Assembly (NCBI GenBank): GCA_017466065.1
Contig: JAFTUV010000034.1
Coordinates: 76,053 to 140,052 of the forward strand
Reading direction: 5' to 3'
DNA from: Bacteroidaceae bacterium
GTDB lineage: Bacteria; Bacteroidota; Bacteroidia; Bacteroidales; Bacteroidaceae
Length of the DNA: 64,000 bases
Under the pieces are notes generated by a model, which saw only the letters and a program-made list of their open reading frames with translations, ran no database searches and was not told the DNA's origin. Of the stretch, positions 16,223-25,107 are shown piece by piece. Positions within the stretch are counted from its first letter, which is position 1. Each line of letters starts with the position of its first letter. The translations under genes were made by a program, and so were the position numbers.

Positions 16223-16648
16223 ATGGCACGACTGTTAGCAATAGATTATGGCAAGAAGCGCACGGGCATTGCGGTGACCGACGAATTGCAGATAATAGCC
16301 AACGGGCTTGCAACCGTGGCTACGGTGGAGCTTGAGCGCTTTATCCTCTCCTATGTGGAACGCGAACCGGTAGAACGCATAATAGTGGGGCTGCCCAAGC
16401 AGATGAATAACCGCCCGTCGGAAAATATGGGGCGCATAGAACCTTTTGTGAACCGCTTGCGCAAGCTGTTGCCGGCAATCCCGGTTGAGTATTACGACGA
16501 ACGTTTCACCTCGGTGCTGGCTCACAGGGCCATCCTCGAATCGGGGATAGGCAAGATGGCGCGTCGCGACAAAGCTCTTGTCGATGAAATAAGTGCCACC
16601 ATAATACTGCAATCCTATATGGAGAGCCGACGAATGAGAATAAATTAA
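16223..16648 (+). CDS. ruvX: Putative pre-16S rRNA nuclease (YqgF/RuvX)
   Basis: RNase H-fold nuclease of the YqgF family, implicated in 16S rRNA 5' maturation and originally annotated as a Holliday junction resolvase. Motifs: LLAIDYGKKRTGIAVTDE with catalytic Asp7, IIVGLPKQMNN, YYDERFTS with the second acidic residue, and DEISATIIL with the third. Length 141 aa is standard. Start at ATG 16223, after the -7 element. It leads a run with def (15 bp gap) and the TPR protein. Confidence 0.9.
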   Translation: MARLLAIDYGKKRTGIAVTDELQIIANGLATVATVELERFILSYVEREPVERIIVGLPKQMNNRPSENMGRIEPFVNRLRKLLPAIPVEYYDERFTSVLAHRAILESGIGKMARRDKALVDEISATIILQSYMESRRMRIN

Positions 16649-16663
16649 CAAACAAAATAGAAT

Positions 16664-17221
16664 ATGATACTACCCATCTACCTTTACGGTCAGTCTGTTC
16701 TGCGCAAAGTCGCCGAGGAGATAACCCCCGATTATCCCGAGCTTGGCAAGCTCATAGAAGATATGTTCGAAACAATGCACGGAGCCGAGGGAATAGGCCT
16801 TGCTGCGCCTCAAATAGGCCTTGCCATTCGTTTGGTAGTGGTCGACCTTGATGTTCTTGCCGAGGATTTTCCCGAATTCAAGGATTTTCGTCGTGTTTAC
16901 ATCAATGCTCACATTCTCGAAACATCCGACGACACGGAGTCGATGGAGGAGGGCTGTTTGAGCCTCCCCGGCATACACGAAAAGGTTACCCGCCCCACAC
17001 GCATCCGCGTAAAATATATGGACGAGAATTTTGTGGAGCACGATGAGTGGGTGGAGGGTTATCTTGCCCGTGTAATGCAGCACGAATTTGACCACCTCGA
17101 AGGAAAAGTGTTTGCCGACCGCCTTTCCCCTCTTCGTCGCCAGATGAACAAGAATCGTCTTATGAATCTCTTGAAAGGCAAGGCGCATTGTGCCTACAAG
17201 ACCAAGCGTGTGCTTAAATAA
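16664..17221 (+). CDS. def: Peptide deformylase
   Basis: Metalloenzyme that removes the formyl group from nascent protein N-termini. All three motifs are intact: GIGLAAPQIGL (43-53), EGCLSLPG (96-103; Cys98 metal ligand), and QHEFDHLEG (139-147; ligands His140 and His144, catalytic Glu141). Length 185 aa is typical of the Bacteroidota form. Essential, cytoplasmic and ribosome-associated. It lies 15 bp after ruvX, and the next gene starts one base after its stop codon. Confidence 0.97.
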   Translation: MILPIYLYGQSVLRKVAEEITPDYPELGKLIEDMFETMHGAEGIGLAAPQIGLAIRLVVVDLDVLAEDFPEFKDFRRVYINAHILETSDDTESMEEGCLSLPGIHEKVTRPTRIRVKYMDENFVEHDEWVEGYLARVMQHEFDHLEGKVFADRLSPLRRQMNKNRLMNLLKGKAHCAYKTKRVLK

Positions 17222-17222
17222 T

Positions 17223-19232
17223 ATGCCACGTAGAGCACTGTTTCTTCTTCTTGCCTTCCTTGTGCTGCCCTCGTTAAAGGCGCAGCTCAATACCGACCGC
17301 ATTATGCTCATAGGGCGCAATGCGCTCTATTTCGAGGATTATGTGCTCTCCATTCAATACTTTAACAAGGTAATAGAGTCGAAGCCCTTTCTTCACGAGC
17401 CCTATTTCTTTCGCGGGCTCGCGAAATATTATCTCGATGATTACAAAGGTGCCGAGGAAGACCTCGACAAGGCCATCGGCAAGAATCCCTACGTGTCGCG
17501 CAGCTATCAATTGCGCGGAATGTGCCGTGCCAAACGCGACAGCATCGGCGGTGCAATGTCCGATTTTCGTATGGCCATAAAGTACGACCCGCAGAACTAT
17601 GTGTTGTGGCAGAATCTTGCCGCCACTGCCATTCAAGGCAAGGAGTGGAGCGTAGCCGCCACGGTTGTCGATTCGTTACTGCTCTTTGCACCACGCTACA
17701 CGGTAGCCCATCTGATGCGTGTGCAGATTTCTATGGAGCTCGAAGATACTCTGCGAGCCATAAGTGCAGCCGATGAGGCTGTTGCCCTCGACCCCTATTC
17801 GTGCGATGTCTACGAAATGCGTGCTCTCTTGAAAGCCCAACTGGAACGCTACGATAGTGCCGAAGAGGATGTGACCCGTGCCATAGAGCTTATGCCGGGG
17901 CGCAGTGGCAGCTATCTTAATCGTGCCCTCATACGATACTATCGCAACAACCTCCGCGGAGCAATGGAAGACTACGATACGGCTCTCTATGTGGAGCCTG
18001 CAAATTTTGTGGGGCATTATAATCGCGGCCTTTTGCGTATGCAGGTGGGCGACGATAATCGTGCAATCGAGGATTTTGATTTTGTGCTCGACGTAGATGC
18101 CGACAATACTATGGCGCGATTTAATAGAGCCTTGTTGCGCGACCAGACAGGCGACCTTCGCGGCGCGATAGAGGATTACTCTCTTGTCCTCGAAGTTTAT
18201 CCGCACTTTGAGTACGGCTACCGCTGTCGTGCAGCCGCCCGCCGCAAAGTGGGCGATGTAAAAGGAGCCGAAAAAGACGAAGCGTGGCTGCTGAACAATA
18301 TGACCGATAAATATCTCGGACAGCAGGGTAGTGACAAGGCTGACGATAAAGGTGAAAAGACCCGCAAACGCTCCGACCGCAATGTGCGTAATTACAATAA
18401 GATGATTGCATCAGAAAATAGCTTCGATAAGGATTATGTAACCGAGTATCGGGGTAAGGTGCAGAACCGTAAGGCTCCCATTGAACTTGAATCGATGTTT
18501 GTCCTCACATATTACGAGAATGTACAGGAATTGCGCAACGAGGGTTATTATGCTCCTATTGAGGAGTTTAATAAAAACGGGCTGCTCCCCTATAAGGCAA
18601 TACTCACAAACAATGAACGTGCCCTTGCCTCCAACGAGGTTGAACGTCACTTTGCAAGCATCGACCTTCTCTCGAAGAGCATCGACGAGAATCCCGATAA
18701 TCTTTATTATCGCCTCGCCCGTGCCATTGATTATTATCTGGTGCAGGACTTTGTTTCGGCCATAAACGACCTCGATGCTGCCCTCACTCTCGACGGTGAG
18801 CTGTGGAGCGTCTATTTTGCACGAGCCTTTGTGCGTTATAAAAAACTCGAAGGTGAGCATCTTGCCGACATAAATACCAACGGGAACGCCGTGTCGGTGA
18901 AACGCGATGCGGGTCTGCCCAATATAGAGTATCGCATAATAAAGGGCGACCTTGACAAAGTGGCGGCACTTATGCCCGATTTACCACAGGCCTTCTTTAA
19001 TCGCGGCAATGTGTGTGTGAAATTGAACGATTTTAAGTCGGCTGTCGTAGATTATGGCGAGGCAATAAAACTCGACGATAAATTTGCCGAAGCTTATTAT
19101 AATCGCGGCTTGGCCCATTTGTATCTTGGAAATACCCGGCAGGCCGTTGCCGATCTTAGCCGTGCCGGCGAGCTTGGCATCTACTCGGCCTACAATGTGA
19201 TAAAGCGTTACAAGGATGTTTCCGAACAATAA
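17223..19232 (+). CDS. Secreted tetratricopeptide repeat protein
   Basis: Protein of 669 aa with a signal peptide (MPRRALFLLLAFLVLPSLKAQ) and many TPRs over residues 30-380 and 490-665, e.g. HEPYFFRGLAKYYLDDYKGA and AFFNRGNVCVKLNDFKSAV. A charged, repeat-poor linker (about 385-430, KRSDRNVRNYNK) separates the two blocks. TPRs form protein-binding superhelices; the partner is unknown. Start at ATG 17223, one base after the def stop, so it is probably co-translated with def; a longer in-frame start overlaps def. Similar TPR proteins downstream of def occur in other Bacteroidales, but no function is known to me. Confidence 0.8.
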   Translation: MPRRALFLLLAFLVLPSLKAQLNTDRIMLIGRNALYFEDYVLSIQYFNKVIESKPFLHEPYFFRGLAKYYLDDYKGAEEDLDKAIGKNPYVSRSYQLRGMCRAKRDSIGGAMSDFRMAIKYDPQNYVLWQNLAATAIQGKEWSVAATVVDSLLLFAPRYTVAHLMRVQISMELEDTLRAISAADEAVALDPYSCDVYEMRALLKAQLERYDSAEEDVTRAIELMPGRSGSYLNRALIRYYRNNLRGAMEDYDTALYVEPANFVGHYNRGLLRMQVGDDNRAIEDFDFVLDVDADNTMARFNRALLRDQTGDLRGAIEDYSLVLEVYPHFEYGYRCRAAARRKVGDVKGAEKDEAWLLNNMTDKYLGQQGSDKADDKGEKTRKRSDRNVRNYNKMIASENSFDKDYVTEYRGKVQNRKAPIELESMFVLTYYENVQELRNEGYYAPIEEFNKNGLLPYKAILTNNERALASNEVERHFASIDLLSKSIDENPDNLYYRLARAIDYYLVQDFVSAINDLDAALTLDGELWSVYFARAFVRYKKLEGEHLADINTNGNAVSVKRDAGLPNIEYRIIKGDLDKVAALMPDLPQAFFNRGNVCVKLNDFKSAVVDYGEAIKLDDKFAEAYYNRGLAHLYLGNTRQAVADLSRAGELGIYSAYNVIKRYKDVSEQ

Positions 19233-19243
19233 TGCTGTGGCTT

Positions 19244-19312
19244 AGATGCTGTTTAAATTTATATCGTTAGGTTTTTTATAGAGCAAAAATAGGATGTTTG
19301 CTTCTTTTTTAA
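19244..19312. repeat. One-ended copy of the AGAAnCTGTTT element
   Basis: Begins AGATGCTGTTTAAATTTATA and continues about 70 bp with strong similarity to the inverted right half of the element at 51904-52090 (shared blocks ATATCG, TTTTATAGA, AATAGGATGTTT, CTTTTTTAA). No inverted partner end is present. TATCTTCG (19313-19320), a possible -7 element for thrS, begins exactly where the similarity stops. Confidence 0.7.
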
Positions 19313-19418
19313 TATCTTCGCGGTAGTTTTGCAATAAATGGCAAAGGCCGGTTGCAGTTGTTGCGAGCTTTGCAGCCGTGTCTGTTGTGTGAAGATTAAA
19401 AAAATAAAGATATACGCT

Positions 19419-21383
19419 ATGATTAAAATTATTTTTCCCGATGGAGGGGCGCAGGAATTTGCCTTTGAAGGAAAATCCTTCATCGAAATTCTCTCTTCTG
19501 TCGATCCTAAAATCCTAAACAGTGTGGTTGCTGCAAAGCTCGGCGACAATGTTATAGACCTTCGCGATGTTCCCGCCGATGGTTGCGAGGCACAATTGGT
19601 GGGTATTGATAGCAAGGAGGCATTGCACGTGCTCCGTCACACAGCCACCCACATTATGGCCGAGGCGGTGAAACACCTCTTCCCCGAGGCTAAACTGACC
19701 ATAGGCCCTGCTACCGAAAATGGCTTCTTCTACGACTTCGACTGTCCTCCTTTCACCAAGGAGAATCTTGCCGAAATTGAGAAGGAGATGAAGAAAATCA
19801 TAAAATCGAACCCCCGCATTGAGCGCAAGAGTGTTACGCGTGCCGAGGCGGTTGAGATGATGAAGGCGATGAACGAACCCTATAAATTGGAACTTATCGA
19901 CGCTATCCCCGAGGGCGAGAATATTACAATTTATTCACAGGACGATTTTGTCGACCTTTGTATGGGCCCCCATTTGCTTAATACAAGGCTCATTAAGGGC
20001 TTCAAGCTCTTGTCTACATCCACAGCCTATTGGCGTGCCGACAAGAACAATGCTGCGCTTGCCCGCATCTATGGAACGGCCTTCTTCTCGAAAGAGGAAC
20101 TCGAAGCCTATCTTGCCCATTTGGAGCACATTAAGAATATCGACCACAATAAAATAGGTCGAGAAATGGAATTGTTTACCACGGTCGATGTGATAGGTCA
20201 GGGCTTGCCGCTTCTTATGCCCAAAGGAGCAAAAATCATACAGACTTTGCAACGCTGGATAGAGGATATTGAAGATAATGAGTGGGGCTATATACGTACA
20301 AAAACTCCCCTTATGGCCAAGAGCGACCTTTATAAAATCTCGGGCCATTGGGACCACTACAAGGATGGAATGTTCGTGCTTGGCAACGAAGAGACCGACA
20401 AAGAGGTGTTTGCCCTCCGTCCTATGACCTGTCCCTTCCAATACTATGTGTATAAGGCAACGCAACACTCCTACCGCGACCTTCCCCTGCGTTACAGCGA
20501 AACATCCACACTCTTCCGCAACGAAGATTCGGGCGAAATGCACGGCCTCACCCGTGTGCGCCAGTTCACAATCAGCGAGGGACACCTCATTGTGCGCCCC
20601 GACCAAATGGTTGAGGAGTTTAAGAAATGTCTTGCTCTTGCCAAGCACGTAATGGAAACTTTGGGCTTGCAGAATGATGTAACATACGTTCTTGCAAAAT
20701 GGAACCCCGAAAATCGTGCGAAATACATTGGCGATGCAGAGGTGTGGGAGCAGACACAGCAGCACATTCGTGAAATGCTTATAGAGCTTGAAATTCCCTT
20801 TGTTGAGGAGACCGGCGGTGCAGCCTTCTATGGTCCCAAGGTGGATATCAATGCCAAGAATGTCTATGGCAAGGAAGATACAATGATTACCGTTCAGTGG
20901 GATGCCCTGCTTGCCGCACAATTCGATATGTTCTACATCGACCAGAATGGCGAGAAAGTGCGCCCCTACATCATTCACCGCACAAGTATGGGTTGTTACG
21001 AGCGTACCCTTGCTTGGCTGATAGAGAAGTATGAGGGCAAGTTCCCCACTTGGCTTTGCCCCGAACAGGTGCGTGTTCTTCCTATTTCCGAGAAATATGG
21101 CGATTATGCCGAAAAGGTGGCTGCCGAGCTTAAAAAGAACGGCATTCTCTGCTCGGTGGATAATCGTTCCGAGAAAATCGGTTACAAGATACGCGACGCG
21201 CGCAACAGCCGCATCCCCTATATGCTTGTGCTCGGCCAGCAGGAAGAGGAGAGCGCGACGGTGGCAGTGCGCAGCCGCTTCGCCGGCGACGAGGGTGTGA
21301 AACCCCTTGCCGAATTTATAGCAGCTATAAGCGAGGAGATACGCACCCGTGCGATACGCAAGGAGCAGGCTCCCGCGCAATAA
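19419..21383 (+). CDS. thrS: Threonyl-tRNA synthetase
   Basis: Class II aminoacyl-tRNA synthetase charging tRNA-Thr. Domains: TGS (about 1-62), editing domain with HTATHIMAEA (about 73-82) and CMGPHL (about 182-187), catalytic core with zinc ligands in RPMTCPFQYY and motif 2 region RYSETSTLFRNEDSGEMHGL, then the anticodon-binding domain (about 545-645, CPEQVRVLPIS). 654 aa, normal length. The start is ATG 19419 (MIKIIFPDGG), which begins the TGS domain; the upstream in-frame ATG adds 27 Cys/Lys-rich residues unlike the family. A candidate -7 site lies at 19313. Confidence 0.97.
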   Translation: MIKIIFPDGGAQEFAFEGKSFIEILSSVDPKILNSVVAAKLGDNVIDLRDVPADGCEAQLVGIDSKEALHVLRHTATHIMAEAVKHLFPEAKLTIGPATENGFFYDFDCPPFTKENLAEIEKEMKKIIKSNPRIERKSVTRAEAVEMMKAMNEPYKLELIDAIPEGENITIYSQDDFVDLCMGPHLLNTRLIKGFKLLSTSTAYWRADKNNAALARIYGTAFFSKEELEAYLAHLEHIKNIDHNKIGREMELFTTVDVIGQGLPLLMPKGAKIIQTLQRWIEDIEDNEWGYIRTKTPLMAKSDLYKISGHWDHYKDGMFVLGNEETDKEVFALRPMTCPFQYYVYKATQHSYRDLPLRYSETSTLFRNEDSGEMHGLTRVRQFTISEGHLIVRPDQMVEEFKKCLALAKHVMETLGLQNDVTYVLAKWNPENRAKYIGDAEVWEQTQQHIREMLIELEIPFVEETGGAAFYGPKVDINAKNVYGKEDTMITVQWDALLAAQFDMFYIDQNGEKVRPYIIHRTSMGCYERTLAWLIEKYEGKFPTWLCPEQVRVLPISEKYGDYAEKVAAELKKNGILCSVDNRSEKIGYKIRDARNSRIPYMLVLGQQEEESATVAVRSRFAGDEGVKPLAEFIAAISEEIRTRAIRKEQAPAQ

Positions 21384-21446
21384 CCTCCTGCTTATGTACA
21401 ATGGGGCTGACTAAAAGGCTCTTTTTATTCAACCTCCAAACAAAAG

Positions 21447-21477
21447 ACGGTGACCAAAAAGCAAGATTGGTCACCGT
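21447..21477 (+). terminator. Hairpin downstream of thrS
   Basis: 10-bp stem ACGGTGACCA / TGGTCACCGT with an 11-nt loop, 64 bp after the thrS stop; no long T run. Could also act as part of an attenuator before infC, but the infC promoter at 21577 lies downstream. Confidence 0.55.
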
Positions 21478-21576
21478 TATTGCTATTTATATTCGGAATG
21501 TGGCTGAAATGTGCACAATTTTGAGAAAATATGAAAAAAAAGAGCGAAACCTCTTCGTTATGTGATAAATAAGTTG

Positions 21577-21584
21577 TAAATTTG
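21577..21584 (+). promoter_or_regulatory. -7 element for infC-rpmI-rplT
   Basis: TAAATTTG, 55 bp before infC; the -33 region at the expected distance reads TTCG rather than TTG. Confidence 0.55.
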
Positions 21585-21639
21585 CGACGATTTTTCAGCC
21601 ACATAAAGAAAAACAATTAAATACTTTATCACTTAATTA

Positions 21640-22218
21640 ATGAAGAACGACAATATTAAGAATCAATATCGTATAAACGAACAGATTCGTGCAAACGAAG
21701 TGCGCATAGTAGGCGATGATGTAGAATCGGTGGTACTTCCCTTGCATAAGGCGCTCGACCTTGCCGATGAAAAAGGTCTCGACCTTGTTGAAATATCACC
21801 CTCGGCCAATCCTCCCGTATGTCGTTTGATAGAGTATTCTAAATTCCTTTATCAGTTGAAAAAACGCCAGAAAGAACAGAAGGCGAAGCAGGTGAAGATT
21901 GATGTGAAGGAGATACGTTTCGGCCCGCAGACCGACGACCACGACTATAACTTCAAGTTGAAACACGCAATAAGTTTTCTGGGTGACGGCGATAAGGTGA
22001 AAGCCTATGTGTTCTTTAAGGGTCGTTCAATCCTCTTTAAAGAGCAAGGTGAAATTCTCCTGCTCCGTTTCGCGAAAGACCTCGAAGAATATGGCAAACT
22101 CGATATGATGCCTGTGCTCGAAGGTAAGCGTATGACAATTATGGTGTCGCCCAAAAAGGCCGCTCCTGCCAAAAAAGAGAAGCCCGCGAAGCTCGAGGCT
22201 CCCAAAAACGAAGAATAA
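21640..22218 (+). CDS. infC: Translation initiation factor IF-3
   Basis: Binds the 30S subunit, prevents early joining of 50S and proofreads the start codon. N-terminal domain begins [18 protein letters not shown], followed by [37 protein letters not shown]; the linker helix is Lys/Gln-rich ([13 protein letters not shown]) and the C-terminal domain has [15 protein letters not shown] Lys/Ala/Pro-rich tail (last about 20 residues) is typical of Bacteroidota. The start is a plain ATG rather than the rare AUU used for autoregulation in E. coli. Classic infC-rpmI-rplT order. Confidence 0.97.
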   Translation: MKNDNIKNQYRINEQIRANEVRIVGDDVESVVLPLHKALDLADEKGLDLVEISPSANPPVCRLIEYSKFLYQLKKRQKEQKAKQVKIDVKEIRFGPQTDDHDYNFKLKHAISFLGDGDKVKAYVFFKGRSILFKEQGEILLLRFAKDLEEYGKLDMMPVLEGKRMTIMVSPKKAAPAKKEKPAKLEAPKNEE

Positions 22219-22277
22219 AAGCGAGTAGTGTTGTATAGTACGCTACCGATAAATATTAACTAATAATTTTTTATAAA

Positions 22278-22475
22278 ATGCCAAAAGTTAAAACTAACTC
22301 CGGTGCCAAAAAAAGATTCGCTCTTACCGGAACAGGTAAAATTAAAAGAAAACATGCTTATCACAGTCACATCCTGACTAAAAAGACAAAGAAGCAGAAG
22401 AGAAACCTTGTACACTTTACAACTCTCGATGCTGCTAACGTTAAAAGTGTTAAGGAATTGTTGTCATTGCGTTAA
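22278..22475 (+). CDS. rpmI: 50S ribosomal protein L35
   Basis: Small basic ribosomal protein of 65 aa. Conserved N-terminus [14 protein letters not shown] and the [18 protein letters not shown] segment are diagnostic. It lies between infC and rplT, 59 bp after the former. The following spacer can fold into a hairpin that may matter for rplT control. Confidence 0.98.
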   Translation: MPKVKTNSGAKKRFALTGTGKIKRKHAYHSHILTKKTKKQKRNLVHFTTLDAANVKSVKELLSLR

Positions 22476-22489
22476 GTATTGTATTATTA

Positions 22490-22546
22490 ACCGAATGTAT
22501 TAGCAAGCAAGCCCGTTAAAATGGACGGCGCTAACATTCAAAAGAT
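22490..22546 (+). promoter_or_regulatory. Structured rpmI-rplT spacer, possible L20 regulatory site
   Basis: GAATGTATTAGC (22493-22504) can pair with GCTAACATTC, with a two-base bulge, and inside it GCCCGT can pair with ACGGC. A hairpin directly before rplT could bind L20, as known for the L20 translational operators of other bacteria. This is inference from pairing only. Confidence 0.35.
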
Positions 22547-22554
22547 TTAAAACT

Positions 22555-22902
22555 ATGCCAAGATCAGTAAATCACGTTGCTTCAAGAGCAAGAAGAAAGA
22601 AAATTTTAGGTTTGACCAGAGGTTACTTTGGTGCAAGAAAGAATGTATGGACAGTAGCCAAGAATACTTGGGAGAAAGGTCTTACTTATGCGTTCCGCGA
22701 CCGTCGTAACAAGAAACGCGAGTTCCGCGCATTGTGGATACAGCGTATCAATGCAGCCGCTCGTCTCGAAGGCCTCTCTTATTCACAGTTGATGGGTGCT
22801 CTTCACAAGGCCGGTATTGAGATTAACCGCAAGGTTCTTGCCGACCTCGCTATGAACAATCCCGCAGCGTTCAAAGCTATTGTAGACAAGGTTAAGAAGT
22901 AA
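22555..22902 (+). CDS. rplT: 50S ribosomal protein L20
   Basis: Early-assembling, 23S rRNA-binding ribosomal protein, also a translational autoregulator in other bacteria. N-terminus [20 protein letters not shown] and the region [21 protein letters not shown] are diagnostic; 115 aa. Last gene of the operon, closed by a 46-bp perfect palindrome, with the 6S-like RNA gene next on the same strand. Confidence 0.98.
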   Translation: MPRSVNHVASRARRKKILGLTRGYFGARKNVWTVAKNTWEKGLTYAFRDRRNKKREFRALWIQRINAAARLEGLSYSQLMGALHKAGIEINRKVLADLAMNNPAAFKAIVDKVKK

Positions 22903-22916
22903 TTTTAACCGTTGAT

Positions 22917-22962
22917 ACACACAAAAAACAACCGAGAAATTTCTCGGTTGTTTTTTGTGTGT
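22917..22962. terminator. Terminator of infC-rpmI-rplT
   Basis: Perfect 46-bp palindrome: 23-base arms 22917-22939 and 22940-22962, core ACCGAGAAA / TTTCTCGGT, with TTTTTT on the right arm. Confidence 0.85.
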
Positions 22963-23027
22963 ATTTGGTTTATTTGTGAGAATAGATGTGATTTTAATTT
23001 AAAATTTCATCTTTTTCTTGCAAACTA

Positions 23028-23058
23028 TTGTTTCTCTTTTACGAATACTTTATATTTG
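23028..23058 (+). promoter_or_regulatory. Promoter of the 6S-like RNA
   Basis: TTG (23028-23030), 20 nt, TATATTTG (23051-23058). The predicted RNA starts 6-7 nt later. Confidence 0.8.
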
Positions 23059-23063
23059 TAATA

Positions 23064-23251
23064 GGTTTTGCTGTACGAGCGACTGGGAAACTCATCAATC
23101 TTATATGAAAACCGAGACAGCTTCGGTATCCCAATGGCGGGCCACAACCTTCGGGTAGCTTTAGAGAGCCGGTGGATTACAAAGGGGTAGAGCTCTCAAA
23201 TCATTTTTTCTCGGAGTTTCATCGTTCTCGTCGTGCAGCAAAACTTTTTTT
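23064..23251 (+). ncRNA. ssrS: 6S-like RNA (Bacteroidales-1 type)
   Basis: A rod-shaped RNA of about 185 nt. The 5' end (23065-23078) pairs with 23231-23244 over 14 bp with one G-U pair, and 23087-23093 (GAAACTC) pairs with 23214-23220 (GAGTTTC); a run of seven T follows the closing stem, so it doubles as terminator. A consensus promoter sits exactly 6 nt upstream. Established background: the Bacteroidales-1 RNA, described as lying downstream of L20 genes with its own promoter and terminator, was later treated as the 6S RNA of this order, which sequesters sigma-factor-bound RNA polymerase. Position, size and shape agree here; I could not run a covariance model. Confidence 0.72.
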
Positions 23252-23493
23252 GTTTTTAATATTCTCACCTCTTCACGAGGAGCCCTTCTTGTTTATAGGA
23301 TGTGCAGTCTTTATGTTTTTATGGTACTCCCATAGAGCAGGTTCGGCGGAGCCGTCTGTTGTTTGCGACTGATTGGTATAAACAGAGTGGCAGTTGTTTT
23401 TGTCTTTTCTTGGGCATACACATAGGGGCTACCCCTGCGCTGGTGCGTGTTTTTTTTTTGAAGGGGCGCACCGGCGTATGCATCCGGCTGTGT
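23252..23493. other. Gap between the 6S-like RNA and the GH20 gene
   Basis: No gene seen. It holds AGGGG-CTA-CCCCT (23424-23436), a 10-bp imperfect stem at 23438-23447/23467-23476 whose loop contains ten T, and the small stem CGGC-GGA-GCCG near 23350. These could be transcription stops for either neighbour. The short forward frames here are not supported by any family likeness. Confidence 0.5.
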
Positions 23494-25107
23494 TTACTTG
23501 CGATAAATCTCAAAGGGAACGCGCACGGAAACACCGCACTTCATAAGGTTGGAAATGTTGGGTAAAAGACGCTTCTTGAACCCCTCCCAACTGCGCTGCG
23601 ACATTTCGCTCCATCCGGCCTCGGCAAGAGCAAGCGCACGGGGAAATGCCATATAATTCACACGGTTGATGTCGCGTATGGCCTCTCCCCACAAAGTACC
23701 CATTATGCCGGTAATGTGCGCGGCTTCTTCTTGTGCTTGCCCGTATGAGGGGTCGAGTGCGTATGTCTTTTCCAGAGTGGTTACCGGCATTCCCCAATTA
23801 TTATGTTCGGGGAGGTCGCCGTGGAATTGAGGGTAGTCGAGGTAGGCGTGTTCACCCGGTGCCATAATTAATTTGTGCCCGTGCTTGCGTGTGAGCTCTA
23901 TGCATTTGGGGGTGAGGGCGTTGCGCCAAGTTACAAGCGTTACATCGGCGGGGTAGGGGAATAGGTAGTCGTTGGCGGGTGGCCAGATGTTGTCGAGCTC
24001 GCACCACAGGATGGGCTGTTTGCCGTTCTTGCGTATGAGTTCAAGCATCTTGCCGAAAAATATATTCATCAGCTGTGCAGGGGAGGTGTAGTTGTTGGCT
24101 TTCATCAGGGCGAGGCAATCTTCGCATTTTGCCCAATTGTCTTTTATTGCGGCCTCGTCGCCACCCAAATGAATGTGTGGCGATGGGAAAATATCGGCAA
24201 GTTCGGCAAAAATATCGGCATAAATGCGATAGGCATCCTCGCTGCAAGCACACAGCATCATATTGGTGGTGCTGTTCAAATTTTTTGTTTCGTCGTGACG
24301 GAAGGCGCACCCTATATGTGGGTAGGCGGTCAATATGGCCACGCTGTGTCCCGGAATGTCAAGTTCGGGAATAACCTCGATGCCGCGCTCGGCTGCATAG
24401 TGCACAATCTCTCTTAACTGCTCCTGTGTGTAGTATCCATTGTCGGGGCCGTTGCTGCCGCCCTTGCTGTTGCGAAACGCACCCGTCCGGGTGAGTTCAG
24501 GATGGCTTTTTATCTCCACTCGCCACCCTTGGTCGTCGGTGAGGTGCAGTTGCAGAATGTTGTATTTGTATTTTGCAATCTGGTCGATGAAGAATTTAAT
24601 GTCATTTACGGGCAGGAAATGACGCGCAGGGTCTATCATTATCGCGCGGTGAGGGTAACGTGGGCTGTCGTCGATGGTGAGGCAGGCGATGCGGCCCTCG
24701 CTGCTGTTTGTAAAGTCGCCTATCAGTATCTGGTCCAAGGTCCTTACAGCGTGGAGCAGTGCCTTTTCTGTTGCGCCGGTGATTTCTATTCTTTTGCTTG
24801 TGATGTCTATGGTGTAACGTTCGGAATTGCCCAAGGCTGTGTCTATACTCATATTTATACACCCATTCTCGCCAATGTGCAGTTTCTCTCCTGTGCGTTC
24901 TTCCACTATGCGTTGCAGTTCTTTTATAGAGAATGTTTCGGCGGGAAGGTTGCTCGACAGTTTGTTTCTCTTCTTTAAATTGAATGTGTTTCCATTGCTG
25001 TCGGTTACAATCTTGTTAGGCACGGGTATAAGCGCGGCTGTGGGGCTCTGTGCCATTGTTACGGCACAAAGCAACAGTGCTGTTGCAAGGGTGTGGAGTC
25101 GGTTCAT
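23494..25107 (-). CDS. Beta-N-acetylhexosaminidase, GH20
   Basis: Secreted glycoside hydrolase removing terminal GlcNAc/GalNAc by substrate-assisted catalysis. Signal peptide MNRLHTLATALLLCAVTMAQ; N-terminal GH20b domain (about 25-145); catalytic barrel from about 150 with HLTDDQGWRVEIK, the catalytic pair Asp317-Glu318 in HLGGDEAA, and aromatic pocket residues such as WCELDNIWPP and GTLWGEA. 537 aa, short, with no carbohydrate-binding module. Its ATG overlaps the mltG stop codon by four bases (ATGA), so both are translated from one message; this hints at peptidoglycan or host-glycan amino sugars as substrate. Confidence 0.93.
   Translation of the reverse strand: MNRLHTLATALLLCAVTMAQSPTAALIPVPNKIVTDSNGNTFNLKKRNKLSSNLPAETFSIKELQRIVEERTGEKLHIGENGCINMSIDTALGNSERYTIDITSKRIEITGATEKALLHAVRTLDQILIGDFTNSSEGRIACLTIDDSPRYPHRAIMIDPARHFLPVNDIKFFIDQIAKYKYNILQLHLTDDQGWRVEIKSHPELTRTGAFRNSKGGSNGPDNGYYTQEQLREIVHYAAERGIEVIPELDIPGHSVAILTAYPHIGCAFRHDETKNLNSTTNMMLCACSEDAYRIYADIFAELADIFPSPHIHLGGDEAAIKDNWAKCEDCLALMKANNYTSPAQLMNIFFGKMLELIRKNGKQPILWCELDNIWPPANDYLFPYPADVTLVTWRNALTPKCIELTRKHGHKLIMAPGEHAYLDYPQFHGDLPEHNNWGMPVTTLEKTYALDPSYGQAQEEAAHITGIMGTLWGEAIRDINRVNYMAFPRALALAEAGWSEMSQRSWEGFKKRLLPNISNLMKCGVSVRVPFEIYRK

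Noticed and set aside
19244..19418. T-box or other tRNA-sensing leader for thrS
   Set aside because: The sequence is explained by the dispersed repeat; no T-box sequence is present and T-boxes are not expected in Bacteroidota.
19935..21401. 488-codon open frame antisense to thrS
   Set aside because: Lies entirely opposite a full-length, well-conserved thrS; its translation is low-complexity His/Leu/Cys-rich with no motif, as expected from the reverse frame of this codon usage.
23064..23251. SRP RNA, tmRNA or RNase P RNA
   Set aside because: No GGAAG...AGCAG SRP tip, no tRNA-like end and no RNase P core (GAGGAAAGTC or ACAGAA); shape and location fit 6S-like RNA instead.
23302..23565. 87-codon forward frame overlapping the GH20 gene end
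   Set aside because: Runs through hairpins and a ten-T run; Cys/Phe/Arg-rich with no family likeness.
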